Part shown: piece by piece, positions 32,979-42,112 of the stretch
How positions within the stretch are numbered: position 1 is the first letter of the stretch
Layout of the letters: the number at the start of each line of letters is the position of its first letter
Assembly (NCBI RefSeq): GCF_008369125.1
Contig: NZ_VOAY01000004.1
Location: forward strand, 372,001 to 436,000
Length of the DNA: 64,000 nucleotides
Direction: 5' to 3'
DNA from: Allopusillimonas sp008369125
Lineage (GTDB): Bacteria > Pseudomonadota > Gammaproteobacteria > Burkholderiales > Burkholderiaceae_B
The notes under the pieces: generated by a model
Seen by the model: only the letters and a program-made list of their open reading frames with translations
Told to the model about the DNA's origin: nothing
Database searches by the model: none
Position numbers and translations under genes: made by a program

Positions 32979-33746
32979 TTATTTACCTGTCCAGACAGGC
33001 TTGCGCTTTTCGGCGAAGGCGGTTGCGCCTTCTTTGGCGTCTGCCGAGGTAAAGATATGGGCAATGCGGGGACGCTGCAGGTCAAACATGTCTGACTCGC
33101 GCCAGTCGCGCGACTCACTTACAACCGACTTGGCCGTACGCACGGCCAGCGGGCCATTGGCCGCAATAATACGCCCCAACGCCAGTGCGCCTTCAAGCGC
33201 CTGCCCTGGCTCGGTCACACGATTAACCAAGCCATAACCGGCCATACGATCAGCCGGGAAAAACTCGCCTGTCAGTACGGCCTCCATGGCGATATGGTAA
33301 GGGATGCGGCTGGGCAAGCGCAGCATGCCGCCCGAACCTGGCACGATACCGCGTTTGACTTCGGGTACCCCAAAGCTGGCATTGCTGGCGGCAACGATAA
33401 GATCACAGGCCAGGGCAATTTCGAAGCCGCCTGCCAGTGCATAGCCTTCAATGGCGGCAATCAGGGGCTTGCGCGGCGGCTTCTCGCAAATGCCGGCAAA
33501 GCCGCGATCGCCCACGTATGGGCGCAGGCCTTCGCGCGCAAAGGCCTTCAGATCCATACCTGAACAGAATGTGTTGCCGCCACCCGTAAGCACGCCCAGC
33601 ACAATGTCATCGTCGCTGTCGAGGTGGTCAAGTGCTGCGGCCAGTTGCCGGGCAGCTTCCATGTTGATGGCATTGCGCGCCTCGGGGCGATTAAGCGTAA
33701 TGACCAGCATCTGGTCGATGACTTCTGTTTTTACCAAGTCTGACAT
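32979..33746 (-). CDS. Enoyl-CoA hydratase/isomerase (crotonase) family protein
   Basis: Crotonase-fold CoA enzyme of 255 residues. It has the N-terminal NRPEARNAINMEAA segment, the oxyanion-hole strand FCSGMDLKAFA and the second oxyanion segment AIEGYALAGGFEIALACDL. In the active-site helix FGVPEVKRGIVPGSGG the first hydratase glutamate is present as PEV; the region of the second one reads IVPGSGG, so hydratase, isomerase or hydrolase activity is open. First of the leftward crotonase-fumarase pair, divergent from glyQ. Confidence 0.88.
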   Translation of the reverse strand: MSDLVKTEVIDQMLVITLNRPEARNAINMEAARQLAAALDHLDSDDDIVLGVLTGGGNTFCSGMDLKAFAREGLRPYVGDRGFAGICEKPPRKPLIAAIEGYALAGGFEIALACDLIVAASNASFGVPEVKRGIVPGSGGMLRLPSRIPYHIAMEAVLTGEFFPADRMAGYGLVNRVTEPGQALEGALALGRIIAANGPLAVRTAKSVVSESRDWRESDMFDLQRPRIAHIFTSADAKEGATAFAEKRKPVWTGK

Positions 33747-33924
33747 AAACCATCCTCGTGAAATCTGCTCGCCTGATTCGGCAAGTACAGGAATACAAAA
33801 AGCACAGCAAAACCAGGCAAACAGCGTGCATCACACATACACAGACCTGGCAACGGCCTTCTTTGTCGCGGAACCAGTTAAAATCGTACACTTTTGCGGC
33901 ACTTCGCTTTACTGGCCATCGCTC

Positions 33925-34833
33925 ATGCTCACTTTTCAGCAAATCATTTTAACGCTACAGCAATATTGGGACCGCCAAGGGTGTGCGCTCCTGCAACCCT
34001 ATGACATGGAAGTCGGTGCGGGCACCTCGCATACCGCTACGTTTCTGAGGGCTATCGGGCCCGAACCATGGCGCGCTGCCTATGTGCAGCCATCCCGGCG
34101 CCCCAAAGATGGGCGCTACGGCGAAAACCCCAACAGGCTGCAGCATTATTACCAATATCAGGTCGTACTGAAACCGGCACCGCCCGAAATCATCGATCTG
34201 TACATCGGCTCGCTTGAAGCGCTGGGCATCAACCCTAAAGAACATGACATCCGGTTTGTCGAAGATGACTGGGAAAACCCCACGTTGGGTGCCTGGGGTC
34301 TGGGCTGGGAAGTGTGGCTCAATGGCATGGAAGTCACGCAATTTACGTACTTTCAGCAAGTGGGCGGGCTAGACTGCACGCCTGCCACAGGCGAAATCAC
34401 TTACGGGCTCGAGCGTCTGGCCATGTATCTGCAAGGTGTTGAGAGCGTTTACGACCTGGTCTGGACTGACGGCGCACACGGTCAAAAAATCTACTACCGC
34501 GACGTGTTCCACCAGAACGAGGTTGAGCAGTCAGCCTACAACTTCGAGCATGCCTCAACCACCATGCTGTTTGCCCATTTCAATGATTACGAGGCTGAGG
34601 CTCAGCGCATGATTGCCGTGCCGCTCGCGTTGCCCGCCTACGAAGTCACCCTGAAGGCCGCCCACACATTTAACCTGCTTGATGCGCGCGGCGCCATCAG
34701 CGTCACCGAGCGCGCGGCTTACATGGGGCGTATTCGTAACCTGTCGCGTGCAGTTGCGCAGGCGTATTACGATTCACGCGAACAATTAAATTTTCCCATG
34801 CTTGTCCCGTCCACTGCAGAGACCGCAAAATGA
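33925..34833 (+). CDS. glyQ: Glycyl-tRNA synthetase alpha subunit
   Basis: Catalytic subunit of the bacterial alpha2beta2 glycyl-tRNA synthetase, 302 residues. The start MLTFQQIILTLQQYWDRQGC is the usual one; a 158-codon longer frame upstream is not credible as it crosses the divergent crotonase promoter. Class II motifs include QPYDMEVGAGTSHTATFLR, PSRRPKDGRYGENPNRLQHYYQ and GLDCTPATGEITYGLERLAMYLQ. It overlaps glyS by 4 nt (ATGA), giving 1:1 coupling. Confidence 0.97.
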   Translation: MLTFQQIILTLQQYWDRQGCALLQPYDMEVGAGTSHTATFLRAIGPEPWRAAYVQPSRRPKDGRYGENPNRLQHYYQYQVVLKPAPPEIIDLYIGSLEALGINPKEHDIRFVEDDWENPTLGAWGLGWEVWLNGMEVTQFTYFQQVGGLDCTPATGEITYGLERLAMYLQGVESVYDLVWTDGAHGQKIYYRDVFHQNEVEQSAYNFEHASTTMLFAHFNDYEAEAQRMIAVPLALPAYEVTLKAAHTFNLLDARGAISVTERAAYMGRIRNLSRAVAQAYYDSREQLNFPMLVPSTAETAK

Positions 34834-36974
34834 GCAACACAACACTGCTGCAACCCCTGCTGATCGAACTGCTTACCGAAGAGCTCCCCCCAAAGGCATT
34901 GAACAAGCTGGGGCAGGCCTTTGCCGAAGGGCTACGCAAGGTGCTGGCGCAGCACCAGTTGCTGTCCGCCGACTGCAAAACCACTGACTTTGCCACGCCG
35001 CGCCGCCTGGCCGTGCACTTTGACGCCGTACTGGGCCAGGCACCTGACCTGCCCTATACCGAAAAGCTCATGCCTGCCAAAATCGGCCTCGACGCAGCCG
35101 GCAACATGACGCCAGCCCTCATCAAAAAGCTCGCCAGCAAAGGCCTGCAAGACACGCCCGCTTCGGCGCTTATTCGCGAGTCTGACGGCAAGCAAGACTA
35201 TCTGTACGCAAAAGGCGTGGCACGCGGCAAAGCGCTGGCCGAAGGCCTGCAAGAAGCCCTCGACTATGCCCTCACGCACCTGCCCATACCAAAAGTCATG
35301 CGTTACCAACTGGCCGACGGTGTCACCAGCGTCAAGTTCGTACGACCTGCGCACGGCCTGATCGCCTTGTGGGGCGACACCATCATCGCTGTGCAGGCAT
35401 TGGGCCTTAACGCCGGCCGCGATACGCAGGGCCATCGCTTTATGTGCGACCAGCCCTTCTCCATCACATCGCCCGACACCTACGCGCAGCAGTTGCTCGA
35501 ACAGGGCAAGGTGGTGGCGTCATTCGATCAGCGCAAGGCGCAGATCAACCAGCAATTGCAAGAAAAGGCACAGGTGCTCAACGCCACCCTGGGCGACAGC
35601 CCCGAGGTCGGTGCCCTGCTTGACGAAGTCACTGCCCTGGTGGAGCTGCCCACTGTTTACGTCGGCCAGTTCGAAGAGCAGTTTCTGCAGGTGCCACCTG
35701 AGTGCCTCATTCTGACCATGCGGCTTAACCAAAAGTACTTTCCTTTGTTTGAGCCAGACAGCGGTGCCCTGACTCATCGCTTCCTCATTGTCAGCAATAT
35801 GCTGGCAGCTGATCCAAGCAATATCATCGAAGGCAATCAGCGCGTTGTGCGCCCACGCCTGGCCGATGCCCGTTTCTTTTTCGACACCGACCGCAAAGTT
35901 ACGCTGGCCGACCGTGTCGAAGATCTCGCCACCAGCGTGTACCACAATAAACTGGGTTCGCAACGTGAGCGCACCGAGCGCGTGCGACACATAGCGCGTT
36001 ATATCGCCGACCAGCTTGGTGCCAACGTACAGCATGCTGATCGGGCAGCCCTGCTGGCCAAAGCCGACCTGGGCTCTAACATGGTGGGCGAGTTTCCCGA
36101 ACTGCAAGGGGTTATGGGCGCCTACTATGCAGCCGCCGACGGCGAGCCTGATGAGGTCGTCCGCGCACTGCGTGACCAATACCGCATCCATCTTGACCAG
36201 CCCGTCAGTGCCAGCACGCTTACTGCAACCATACTGTTTATTGCCGACCGCGTCGAAACCCTGGTGGGTATCTGGGGCATAGGCCTGGCACCTACAGGCG
36301 AACGCGACCCCTTCGGTCTGCGCCGCGCTGCGCTAGGCATTATCAGTGCTTTTGAGCAGCTACAAGCAGGCGGTTTTCTCAAAACCAGCGACAGCACCAC
36401 ACTCAGCTTGCCCCAACTTCTGCAGGTCGCATCCGGCTCGTTCTCAGCGGGTGTCATCGCCGACACTACCGTCACCGAAATCCAGGCATTCATTTACGAA
36501 CGCTATCGCAATCAGCTCGCTCAGCATGCCGACCGCAACGTGGTCGATGCCGTCATCGCCATCCAGCCTCCCTTGCATCAGGTAGCAGCACGCGTAGAAG
36601 CCTGCGCGGGGTTTGCACAACGCCCCGAGGCAGAAAGCCTGGCTGCCGCCAACAAACGCATTGGCAATTTGCTGCGCAAGGCCGAGGAAACGCCCGGAGC
36701 CATTGACAACAGCCGCCTCAATGAGCCAGCTGAAAAAAGCCTGGCCAACGTCATTGCAAAACTTGGCCCACAAGCCCGTAGCCAGTACGCTGATGGCGAG
36801 TTTGGTGCCAGCATGGCCACCATGGCCCAGGCGCGCGACGCCGTAGACGCATTCTTTAACGACGTCATGGTTATGGCTGACGATCCTGCCGTCCGCGCCA
36901 ATCGTCTGGCCCTGCTCGCACAACTGCATGGCCTGATGAACCAGGTGGCCGATATTTCGAGGCTGGCCCGGTGA
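34830..36974 (+). CDS. glyS: Glycyl-tRNA synthetase beta subunit
   Basis: tRNA-recognition subunit of the heterotetrameric glycyl-tRNA synthetase, 714 residues. It begins LLIELLTEELPPKAL, a conserved beta-subunit start, with FATPRRLAVH, the HD-like LAKADLGSNMVGEFPELQGVMGAYYA region and GERDPFGLRRAALGI before the C-terminal anticodon-binding-type domain. Its TGA overlaps the GTG start of gmhB (GTGA). No sign of truncation. Confidence 0.97.
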   Translation: MSNTTLLQPLLIELLTEELPPKALNKLGQAFAEGLRKVLAQHQLLSADCKTTDFATPRRLAVHFDAVLGQAPDLPYTEKLMPAKIGLDAAGNMTPALIKKLASKGLQDTPASALIRESDGKQDYLYAKGVARGKALAEGLQEALDYALTHLPIPKVMRYQLADGVTSVKFVRPAHGLIALWGDTIIAVQALGLNAGRDTQGHRFMCDQPFSITSPDTYAQQLLEQGKVVASFDQRKAQINQQLQEKAQVLNATLGDSPEVGALLDEVTALVELPTVYVGQFEEQFLQVPPECLILTMRLNQKYFPLFEPDSGALTHRFLIVSNMLAADPSNIIEGNQRVVRPRLADARFFFDTDRKVTLADRVEDLATSVYHNKLGSQRERTERVRHIARYIADQLGANVQHADRAALLAKADLGSNMVGEFPELQGVMGAYYAAADGEPDEVVRALRDQYRIHLDQPVSASTLTATILFIADRVETLVGIWGIGLAPTGERDPFGLRRAALGIISAFEQLQAGGFLKTSDSTTLSLPQLLQVASGSFSAGVIADTTVTEIQAFIYERYRNQLAQHADRNVVDAVIAIQPPLHQVAARVEACAGFAQRPEAESLAAANKRIGNLLRKAEETPGAIDNSRLNEPAEKSLANVIAKLGPQARSQYADGEFGASMATMAQARDAVDAFFNDVMVMADDPAVRANRLALLAQLHGLMNQVADISRLAR

Positions 36975-37516
36975 AGCTCGCTATTCTCGACCGCGACGGC
37001 GTCATCAATCATGAAAGTAAAGACTTCATCAAGACGCCAGACGAGTGGGTCGCCTTACCTGGCAGCCTCGACGCCATTGCACGTCTGTCACAGGCAGGCT
37101 GGCGGGTCGTCATTGCCACCAATCAGTCAGGCCTAGCACGCGGGCTGTTCAGCATGGACTCGCTCAACGCCATTCATGCCAAACTGCGCCGCGAGGTTGC
37201 ACAGGCAGGCGGCATCATCGACGCTATCTTTGTCTGCCCGCACGGGCCTGACGACGGCTGTGAATGTCGCAAACCCAAGCCGGGCATGTTTCTCGACATT
37301 GCACGGCGCTACGAAATTGACTTTTCCCGTGTGCCTTCAGTAGGTGACTCCCTGCGAGACTTGCAGGCGGCCTCAGCCGCAGGCTGCAAGACCTGGCTGG
37401 TGCTCACCGGCAACGGTGCCAAAACACAGCACCAGGGCAAGCTACCGCCTGGCACCCAGGTTCGCGACAACCTGGCTTCGGTCGTAGAGGCCTGGCTCAC
37501 TGAGGAATCCGCATAA
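36971..37516 (+). CDS. gmhB: D-glycero-beta-D-manno-heptose 1,7-bisphosphate 7-phosphatase
   Basis: HAD phosphatase acting in ADP-heptose synthesis for LPS inner core. The 181 residues show motif I LDRDGVIN (Asp7, Asp9), the Arg/Thr sugar-binding segment and a zinc site CPHGPDDGCECRKP, diagnostic for GmhB. Motif IV is PSVGDSLRDLQAA. GTG start overlaps the glyS stop. Downstream plsC overlaps as TAATG. The glyQ-glyS-gmhB-plsC arrangement is typical of Burkholderiales. Confidence 0.94.
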   Translation: MKLAILDRDGVINHESKDFIKTPDEWVALPGSLDAIARLSQAGWRVVIATNQSGLARGLFSMDSLNAIHAKLRREVAQAGGIIDAIFVCPHGPDDGCECRKPKPGMFLDIARRYEIDFSRVPSVGDSLRDLQAASAAGCKTWLVLTGNGAKTQHQGKLPPGTQVRDNLASVVEAWLTEESA

Positions 37517-38244
37517 TGGCTTTGCTGCGCGCAACCCTGTATCAACTTTTTCTGATCATTACTGTCATCCCCTATGCCATAGCCTGCATTCTGTGGGCTC
37601 CGTTGCCGCTAAGCTGGCGTTACCGTCTGACCATCGGCTGGCCGCGCATGGCCATATGGGCCGCAAAAGTTATTCTCGGCATACGCTGGCAGTTAAAAGG
37701 CGCCGAAAACCTGCCTGATGGCCCAGCCATTCTTTTGTCCAAGCATCAGTCCGCCTGGGAAACCATGTTCCTGATCGCCTATATGCCACGTCAGCTGTGT
37801 TTTGTTTATAAACGCGAGCTGCACTGGGTACCTTTCTTCGGCTGGGGTTTGGCTTTACTGCGCATGATCCCCATCAACCGTTCACGCGGACGCGATGCCT
37901 TCGAACAGGTCGTTCGCGTTGGTCAGCAACGCATTAATGACGGCCGATGGCCTATACTGTTTCCAGAAGGTACGCGCACAGCACCCGGGCATCAGGGCCG
38001 ATACAAGCTGGGTGGTGCCCTGCTTGCTACGCGTACCAATACGCCTATTATCCCGGTGGCGCACAATGCCGGCGAATGCTGGCCGCGCAAGGCATTTATC
38101 AAAAAGCCGGGTCTGGTAACCGTATCTGTGGGGCCGCTTATCTATCCCGACGGCCTGACCGCAGACCAAGTCAACGAAAAAGTTCGCACCTGGATCGAAA
38201 ATGAGATGCGGGTGCTCAATCCTGAGCGCTATGAGCGTAGTTAA
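37516..38244 (+). CDS. plsC: 1-acyl-sn-glycerol-3-phosphate acyltransferase
   Basis: Inner-membrane enzyme that makes phosphatidic acid from lysophosphatidic acid. The 242 residues have an N-terminal membrane anchor (about 8-28), the acyltransferase motif KHQSAWE (the usual H-x4-D has Glu at the acid position, a variant frequent in this subgroup), NRSRGRDAFE, the substrate motif FPEGTRTAPG and IPVAHNAGECW. Coupled to gmhB (TAATG) and overlapped by the next gene. Could also act on other acyl acceptors. Confidence 0.92.
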   Translation: MALLRATLYQLFLIITVIPYAIACILWAPLPLSWRYRLTIGWPRMAIWAAKVILGIRWQLKGAENLPDGPAILLSKHQSAWETMFLIAYMPRQLCFVYKRELHWVPFFGWGLALLRMIPINRSRGRDAFEQVVRVGQQRINDGRWPILFPEGTRTAPGHQGRYKLGGALLATRTNTPIIPVAHNAGECWPRKAFIKKPGLVTVSVGPLIYPDGLTADQVNEKVRTWIENEMRVLNPERYERS

Positions 38245-39145
38245 CCAACTCGATCTTTTTACCGACCACCCCTCTTCAAGCAGCCTTCCGTCTGACCCCC
38301 CGCTTGATGCATCTGTGCGCCCGGCCACTAACCTGAACGCTCCACTGCGCGCGGCCCCACAGCCCATAACCCCTACGCCGCGCCCACCCACACTGCCAGA
38401 CGGCGCACGCTGGCGCGAGGTAGCCACGCCCGCGCAAAACATCGGCTACGTGCTGCGCCGTTCACGCCGAAAAAGCATAGGCCTGGTCATCAATGATGAC
38501 GGGCTGCAGGTAACCGCGCCGGGCTGGGTGCCATTGGGCCAGATCGATTCGGCCGTCATCGAAAAGCATCAATGGATTGTCAGCAAACTGCGGGTACGTC
38601 AGGCGCGCCAGCAACAGCTGGCCACCGCCGACACCCAATGGCAGCAAGGCGGCCAGGTGCCCTATCTGGGGCGACGCATTGTGTTGGCGCTTGAGAGCTC
38701 GCGCAAGGCGCCCGAATTTGACGGGCAACTCTATATGCCTTCAGAGGGCGATATCCTTAACCTTGCCCTGCCCATGGATGCCGATCGAGAGCGGGTGCGT
38801 GACAGTGTGCATGCCTGGCTGCAACAGCGAGCATGCACCTGGTTCGACCAACGTCTCGACTATTTTCTGCAGGCCAACCAGCTGAGCATACGCCGCTGGC
38901 GCATGTCATCGGCCGCGACACGGTGGGGTTCGTGCAGCAGTGATGGCAACATTATGCTGAACTGGCGACTGATACACTTCGATCATGGCATTATTGATTA
39001 CGTCATCGCGCACGAAATAGCGCATTTGCGTGAAATGAATCACAGCAAGGCCTTCTGGCAAGAGCTGGGCCGTATATTGCCAGGCTTTGAAAAAGCACGC
39101 GACGCCCTGCGTCAATATGACCCGGGCTCATTACCGCTGCTGTAG
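38231..39145 (+). CDS. YgjP/SprT-like zinc metallopeptidase (DUF45)
   Basis: Putative cytoplasmic metallohydrolase of 304 residues. The first ~70 residues are Pro/Ser-rich and poorly conserved. The YgjP domain follows: RRSRRKSIGLVI, MSSAATRWGSCSSDGNIMLNW and the zinc motif HEIAHLREMNHS with Glu as catalytic base and a third His four residues after Met. An ATG overlapping plsC by 14 nt was chosen over one overlapping by 44 nt, because the latter adds a Cys-rich decapeptide not expected here. Biological substrate unknown. Confidence 0.87.
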   Translation: MSVVNQLDLFTDHPSSSSLPSDPPLDASVRPATNLNAPLRAAPQPITPTPRPPTLPDGARWREVATPAQNIGYVLRRSRRKSIGLVINDDGLQVTAPGWVPLGQIDSAVIEKHQWIVSKLRVRQARQQQLATADTQWQQGGQVPYLGRRIVLALESSRKAPEFDGQLYMPSEGDILNLALPMDADRERVRDSVHAWLQQRACTWFDQRLDYFLQANQLSIRRWRMSSAATRWGSCSSDGNIMLNWRLIHFDHGIIDYVIAHEIAHLREMNHSKAFWQELGRILPGFEKARDALRQYDPGSLPLL

Positions 39146-39213
39146 GGCAATTGATACACAGCCCGCCTGATCGCTCCGGCTGCGAACAACCCAATTTATC
39201 AGGAGTAAACCGA

Positions 39214-39609
39214 ATGCGAATTCTACATACCATGTTGCGAGTGGGTGATCTTGATCGCTCACTGGCTTTTTATACCGACGTACTGGGCATGCGCCTGTTA
39301 CGGCGCAAAGACTACCCCGATGGCAAGTTCACACTGGCCTTCGTGGGTTACCAAGAAGAAAGTGAAGGGGCTGTGCTTGAGCTGACCCACAACTGGGACA
39401 CTGCCAGCTATGACTTGGGCAATGCTTATGGGCATATCGCCCTTGAGGTCGAAGATGCCTATGAAGCCTGTACGAAGATCAAAGAAAAAGGCGGCAACGT
39501 GGTAAGGGAAGCAGGCCCAATGAAACATGGCGCAACCGTAATCGCCTTCGTCGAAGACCCCGATGGCTACAAAATCGAGCTCATACAGCGTAAAAACCGC
39601 AACGATTAA
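39214..39609 (+). CDS. gloA: Lactoylglutathione lyase (glyoxalase I)
   Basis: Isomerises the methylglyoxal-glutathione hemithioacetal to S-lactoylglutathione. The 131 residues match the short bacterial Ni-type enzyme, with metal ligands His5, Glu56, His74 and Glu122 all present. Other marks: LRVGDLDRSLAFYTDVLGM, ELTHNW, YGHIALEV, EDPDGYKIELI. AGGAG lies 9 nt before the ATG; a longer frame to 39151 has no ribosome site. Stands alone after the YgjP-type gene. Confidence 0.96.
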   Translation: MRILHTMLRVGDLDRSLAFYTDVLGMRLLRRKDYPDGKFTLAFVGYQEESEGAVLELTHNWDTASYDLGNAYGHIALEVEDAYEACTKIKEKGGNVVREAGPMKHGATVIAFVEDPDGYKIELIQRKNRND

Positions 39610-39779
39610 CTGGCAAAGCCCGCACGCTGTGCGGCGGGGCTTATCGCTCACCCTGTCAGCGTACCGGCCAGGTCAACCACATAGGGTTGGTCTGGCCGCC
39701 TTGTTTGCATCGCGCACTACCTTGGCGCAAGGTAGAGGCTTACCGTAGCGTCAGACTGGGCACGCGTTTGTTGCACCCG

Positions 39780-42002
39780 TTAAACATTTGCCCGGGCCAG
39801 CTCATCAAACGCAAAATCATCTACCTCAATGACGGTAGCGACAGCCTCTTCAGCCGCTTTGAGCATACTGGCCTGCGCGTCGCTAATGGCACCACGCTCA
39901 TGGGCAACACGCCAATCGTGCAGCCCACCCTGCCGTATGCGGTCAAGCACAGGCTGCGCATCGACCACCAGCTGGAAAGCACGCTCAAGCTGTTCAACAC
40001 TGCTGCTGTCGTGACCATCCCAGACAGCGCCCACCAGACGGTCGCGCGCCGTGGAGGGTTCGAGCAGAATGTCGGCACACGCCATGGTGGTGCGGTCTGA
40101 TGGCGCCTTCGCACGCGACCATGGTGGAAGCACAAGCACCCGTAGCAGCCATGCAACAGGTCGTGATGGAAGATTGCTTAGCACTTCATCCATGCGTCGG
40201 TCTATGGTCAAAAAACCTTGCTGCATGCAAATATGCACCAGTGGCAGATCGGCCTCGTGACAACCCTCATCACGCCATCGTTTGAGTACCGCCGACAACA
40301 GGTAAAGCTCGGAAAGCACATCACCCAAACGGGCCGAGATCATCTCTTTGCGCTTGAGTGCACCGCCCAGCGTAACCAGTGCCATTTCGGATACCAGCGC
40401 AAATGCTGACGTCCATCGGCCCATTGCCCGGTACAGAGGCGCCGCCACACCCGCGCCTTTGGGTGCGCTACCCAGTCGGCCGGCCGTCCAGCCCATGCCG
40501 GTCGCACGCAGGGTGTTCTTGAAACTATGCCCCAGATGCTGCCAGAGCACGGCATCAAAGTCATCTTCGCCTGCCGCCTCATCAGGGTTGTTGAGCGCAA
40601 GAATTTCCCGCATGAGGTATGGGTGGGCGCGCACCGCGCCCTGACCAAACACAATAAGGTTGCGCGTAAGAATATTGGCACCTTCGACGGTAATGGCCAC
40701 AGGCACCGCACGGTACAGATTGCTCAGATAGTTGCTGGGCCCGTCAATAACGGCTTTGCCGGCATGGATGTCCATGGCATCGTTAACCGATTGCCGCATG
40801 CGCTCGGTAGCATGCAGCTTCATAATGGCCGACACCACAGCCGGTTTCAAACCCGTTTGCAGGCCTGCCATTGTGCAGCGCCGCGCCGCTTCAACCACGT
40901 AAGCATTGGCGGCCAACTGGCCCAAGCGCTCTTTAATACCTTCAAACCGACCCACCGGTATGCCAAACTGCGAACGCACACGCGCATAGGCCCCTGAAAC
41001 ATGCGCCGTAAATACGCACGCGGCCGCCGACAGTGATGGCAACGAAATACCTCGCCCTGCCGCCAGCGCACTCATTAGCATCTTCCAGCCCTGCCCCGCC
41101 TTTTCAGGCCCCCCGATAAGCGCGTCTATGGGCACGAACACATCGTGCCCTTCGGTCGGGCCATTAAGAAAAGCCTGCCCTGCGGGAAGATGACGACGGC
41201 CTGTAACAACACCCGGCAAATGGGTAGGCACCAGTGCCACGGAAATACCCGGTTCTTTTTCGTCGCCCAGCAAGCCATCAGGGTCAGAAAGTTTGAAGGC
41301 AAGCCCCAGCACCGTCGCCACCGGGCTCAGTGTGATATAGCGTTTGCGCCAGTTAAGACGAATACCCAGCGTGGGTTCGCCCTCGACATCTTGCATGCAT
41401 ACAACACCCGTGTCGGTCATGGATGCCGCATCGGAACCCGCCTCAGGGCTGGTAAGGCCAAAGCAGGGGATTTCTTCACCGCGCGCCAGACGCGGCAGCC
41501 AATAGCTACGCTGCTCAGGGGTGCCAAATTGCATCAGCAACTCGCCGGGGCCCAGCGAGTTGGGCACCATGACAGTGACGCCTGCCGTCACTGAGCGCAC
41601 GGACAACTGACGCACGACTTCAGAATGCGCAAACGGTGAAAACCCAAGGCCGTCGTATTCTTTGGGAATAATCATGCCAAAGAAACCCTGCTGCTTCATA
41701 AAGGCCCATACATCAGGCGGCAGGTCGGCGTCTTTCCAGTTAATTTGCCAGTCGTTCAGCATGCTGCACAATTGAGCCAGTGGCCCGTCGATAAAGGCCT
41801 GTTCATCAGCCGTTAACGTAACAGGCGGAAGATCCAGCAATGCATCCCAATCGGGCTTGCCGGAAAATAGCTGCGCGTCCCACCAGACATCACCCGCATT
41901 AATCGCCTCTTGCTCTGTTGCCGACAGCGATGGCATGGCTTTGCGCCCCATGCGATACAGCGGCTCGGTTAACCACCGGCGACGCCAGGCTCTCCAGTTC
42001 AT
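39780..42002 (-). CDS. fadE: FadE-type acyl-CoA dehydrogenase
   Basis: FAD enzyme of the first beta-oxidation step, 740 residues, with the long C-terminal DUF1974 domain that marks FadE rather than ordinary acyl-CoA dehydrogenases. Blocks: FMKQQGFFGMIIPKEYDGLGFS, LTSPEAGSDAASM, GRFEGIKERLGQLAA and VEGANILTRNLIVFGQGAVR. The ATG after a G-rich ribosome site (ATGGGGGGCTGT) was preferred to one seven codons earlier. It lacks the two N-terminal membrane segments that E. coli FadE has. Divergent from the nucleoside-recognition gene. Confidence 0.9.
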   Translation of the reverse strand: MNWRAWRRRWLTEPLYRMGRKAMPSLSATEQEAINAGDVWWDAQLFSGKPDWDALLDLPPVTLTADEQAFIDGPLAQLCSMLNDWQINWKDADLPPDVWAFMKQQGFFGMIIPKEYDGLGFSPFAHSEVVRQLSVRSVTAGVTVMVPNSLGPGELLMQFGTPEQRSYWLPRLARGEEIPCFGLTSPEAGSDAASMTDTGVVCMQDVEGEPTLGIRLNWRKRYITLSPVATVLGLAFKLSDPDGLLGDEKEPGISVALVPTHLPGVVTGRRHLPAGQAFLNGPTEGHDVFVPIDALIGGPEKAGQGWKMLMSALAAGRGISLPSLSAAACVFTAHVSGAYARVRSQFGIPVGRFEGIKERLGQLAANAYVVEAARRCTMAGLQTGLKPAVVSAIMKLHATERMRQSVNDAMDIHAGKAVIDGPSNYLSNLYRAVPVAITVEGANILTRNLIVFGQGAVRAHPYLMREILALNNPDEAAGEDDFDAVLWQHLGHSFKNTLRATGMGWTAGRLGSAPKGAGVAAPLYRAMGRWTSAFALVSEMALVTLGGALKRKEMISARLGDVLSELYLLSAVLKRWRDEGCHEADLPLVHICMQQGFLTIDRRMDEVLSNLPSRPVAWLLRVLVLPPWSRAKAPSDRTTMACADILLEPSTARDRLVGAVWDGHDSSSVEQLERAFQLVVDAQPVLDRIRQGGLHDWRVAHERGAISDAQASMLKAAEEAVATVIEVDDFAFDELARANV

Positions 42003-42112
42003 ACAGCCCCCCATAAACAACACAATTCGATAAAACCATTATCCCTCGAAACACGGGCGGCAGTGAAGTCTGCGACAATCATGGCTGCCAACCAAACGCC
42101 TTGCACACCGCC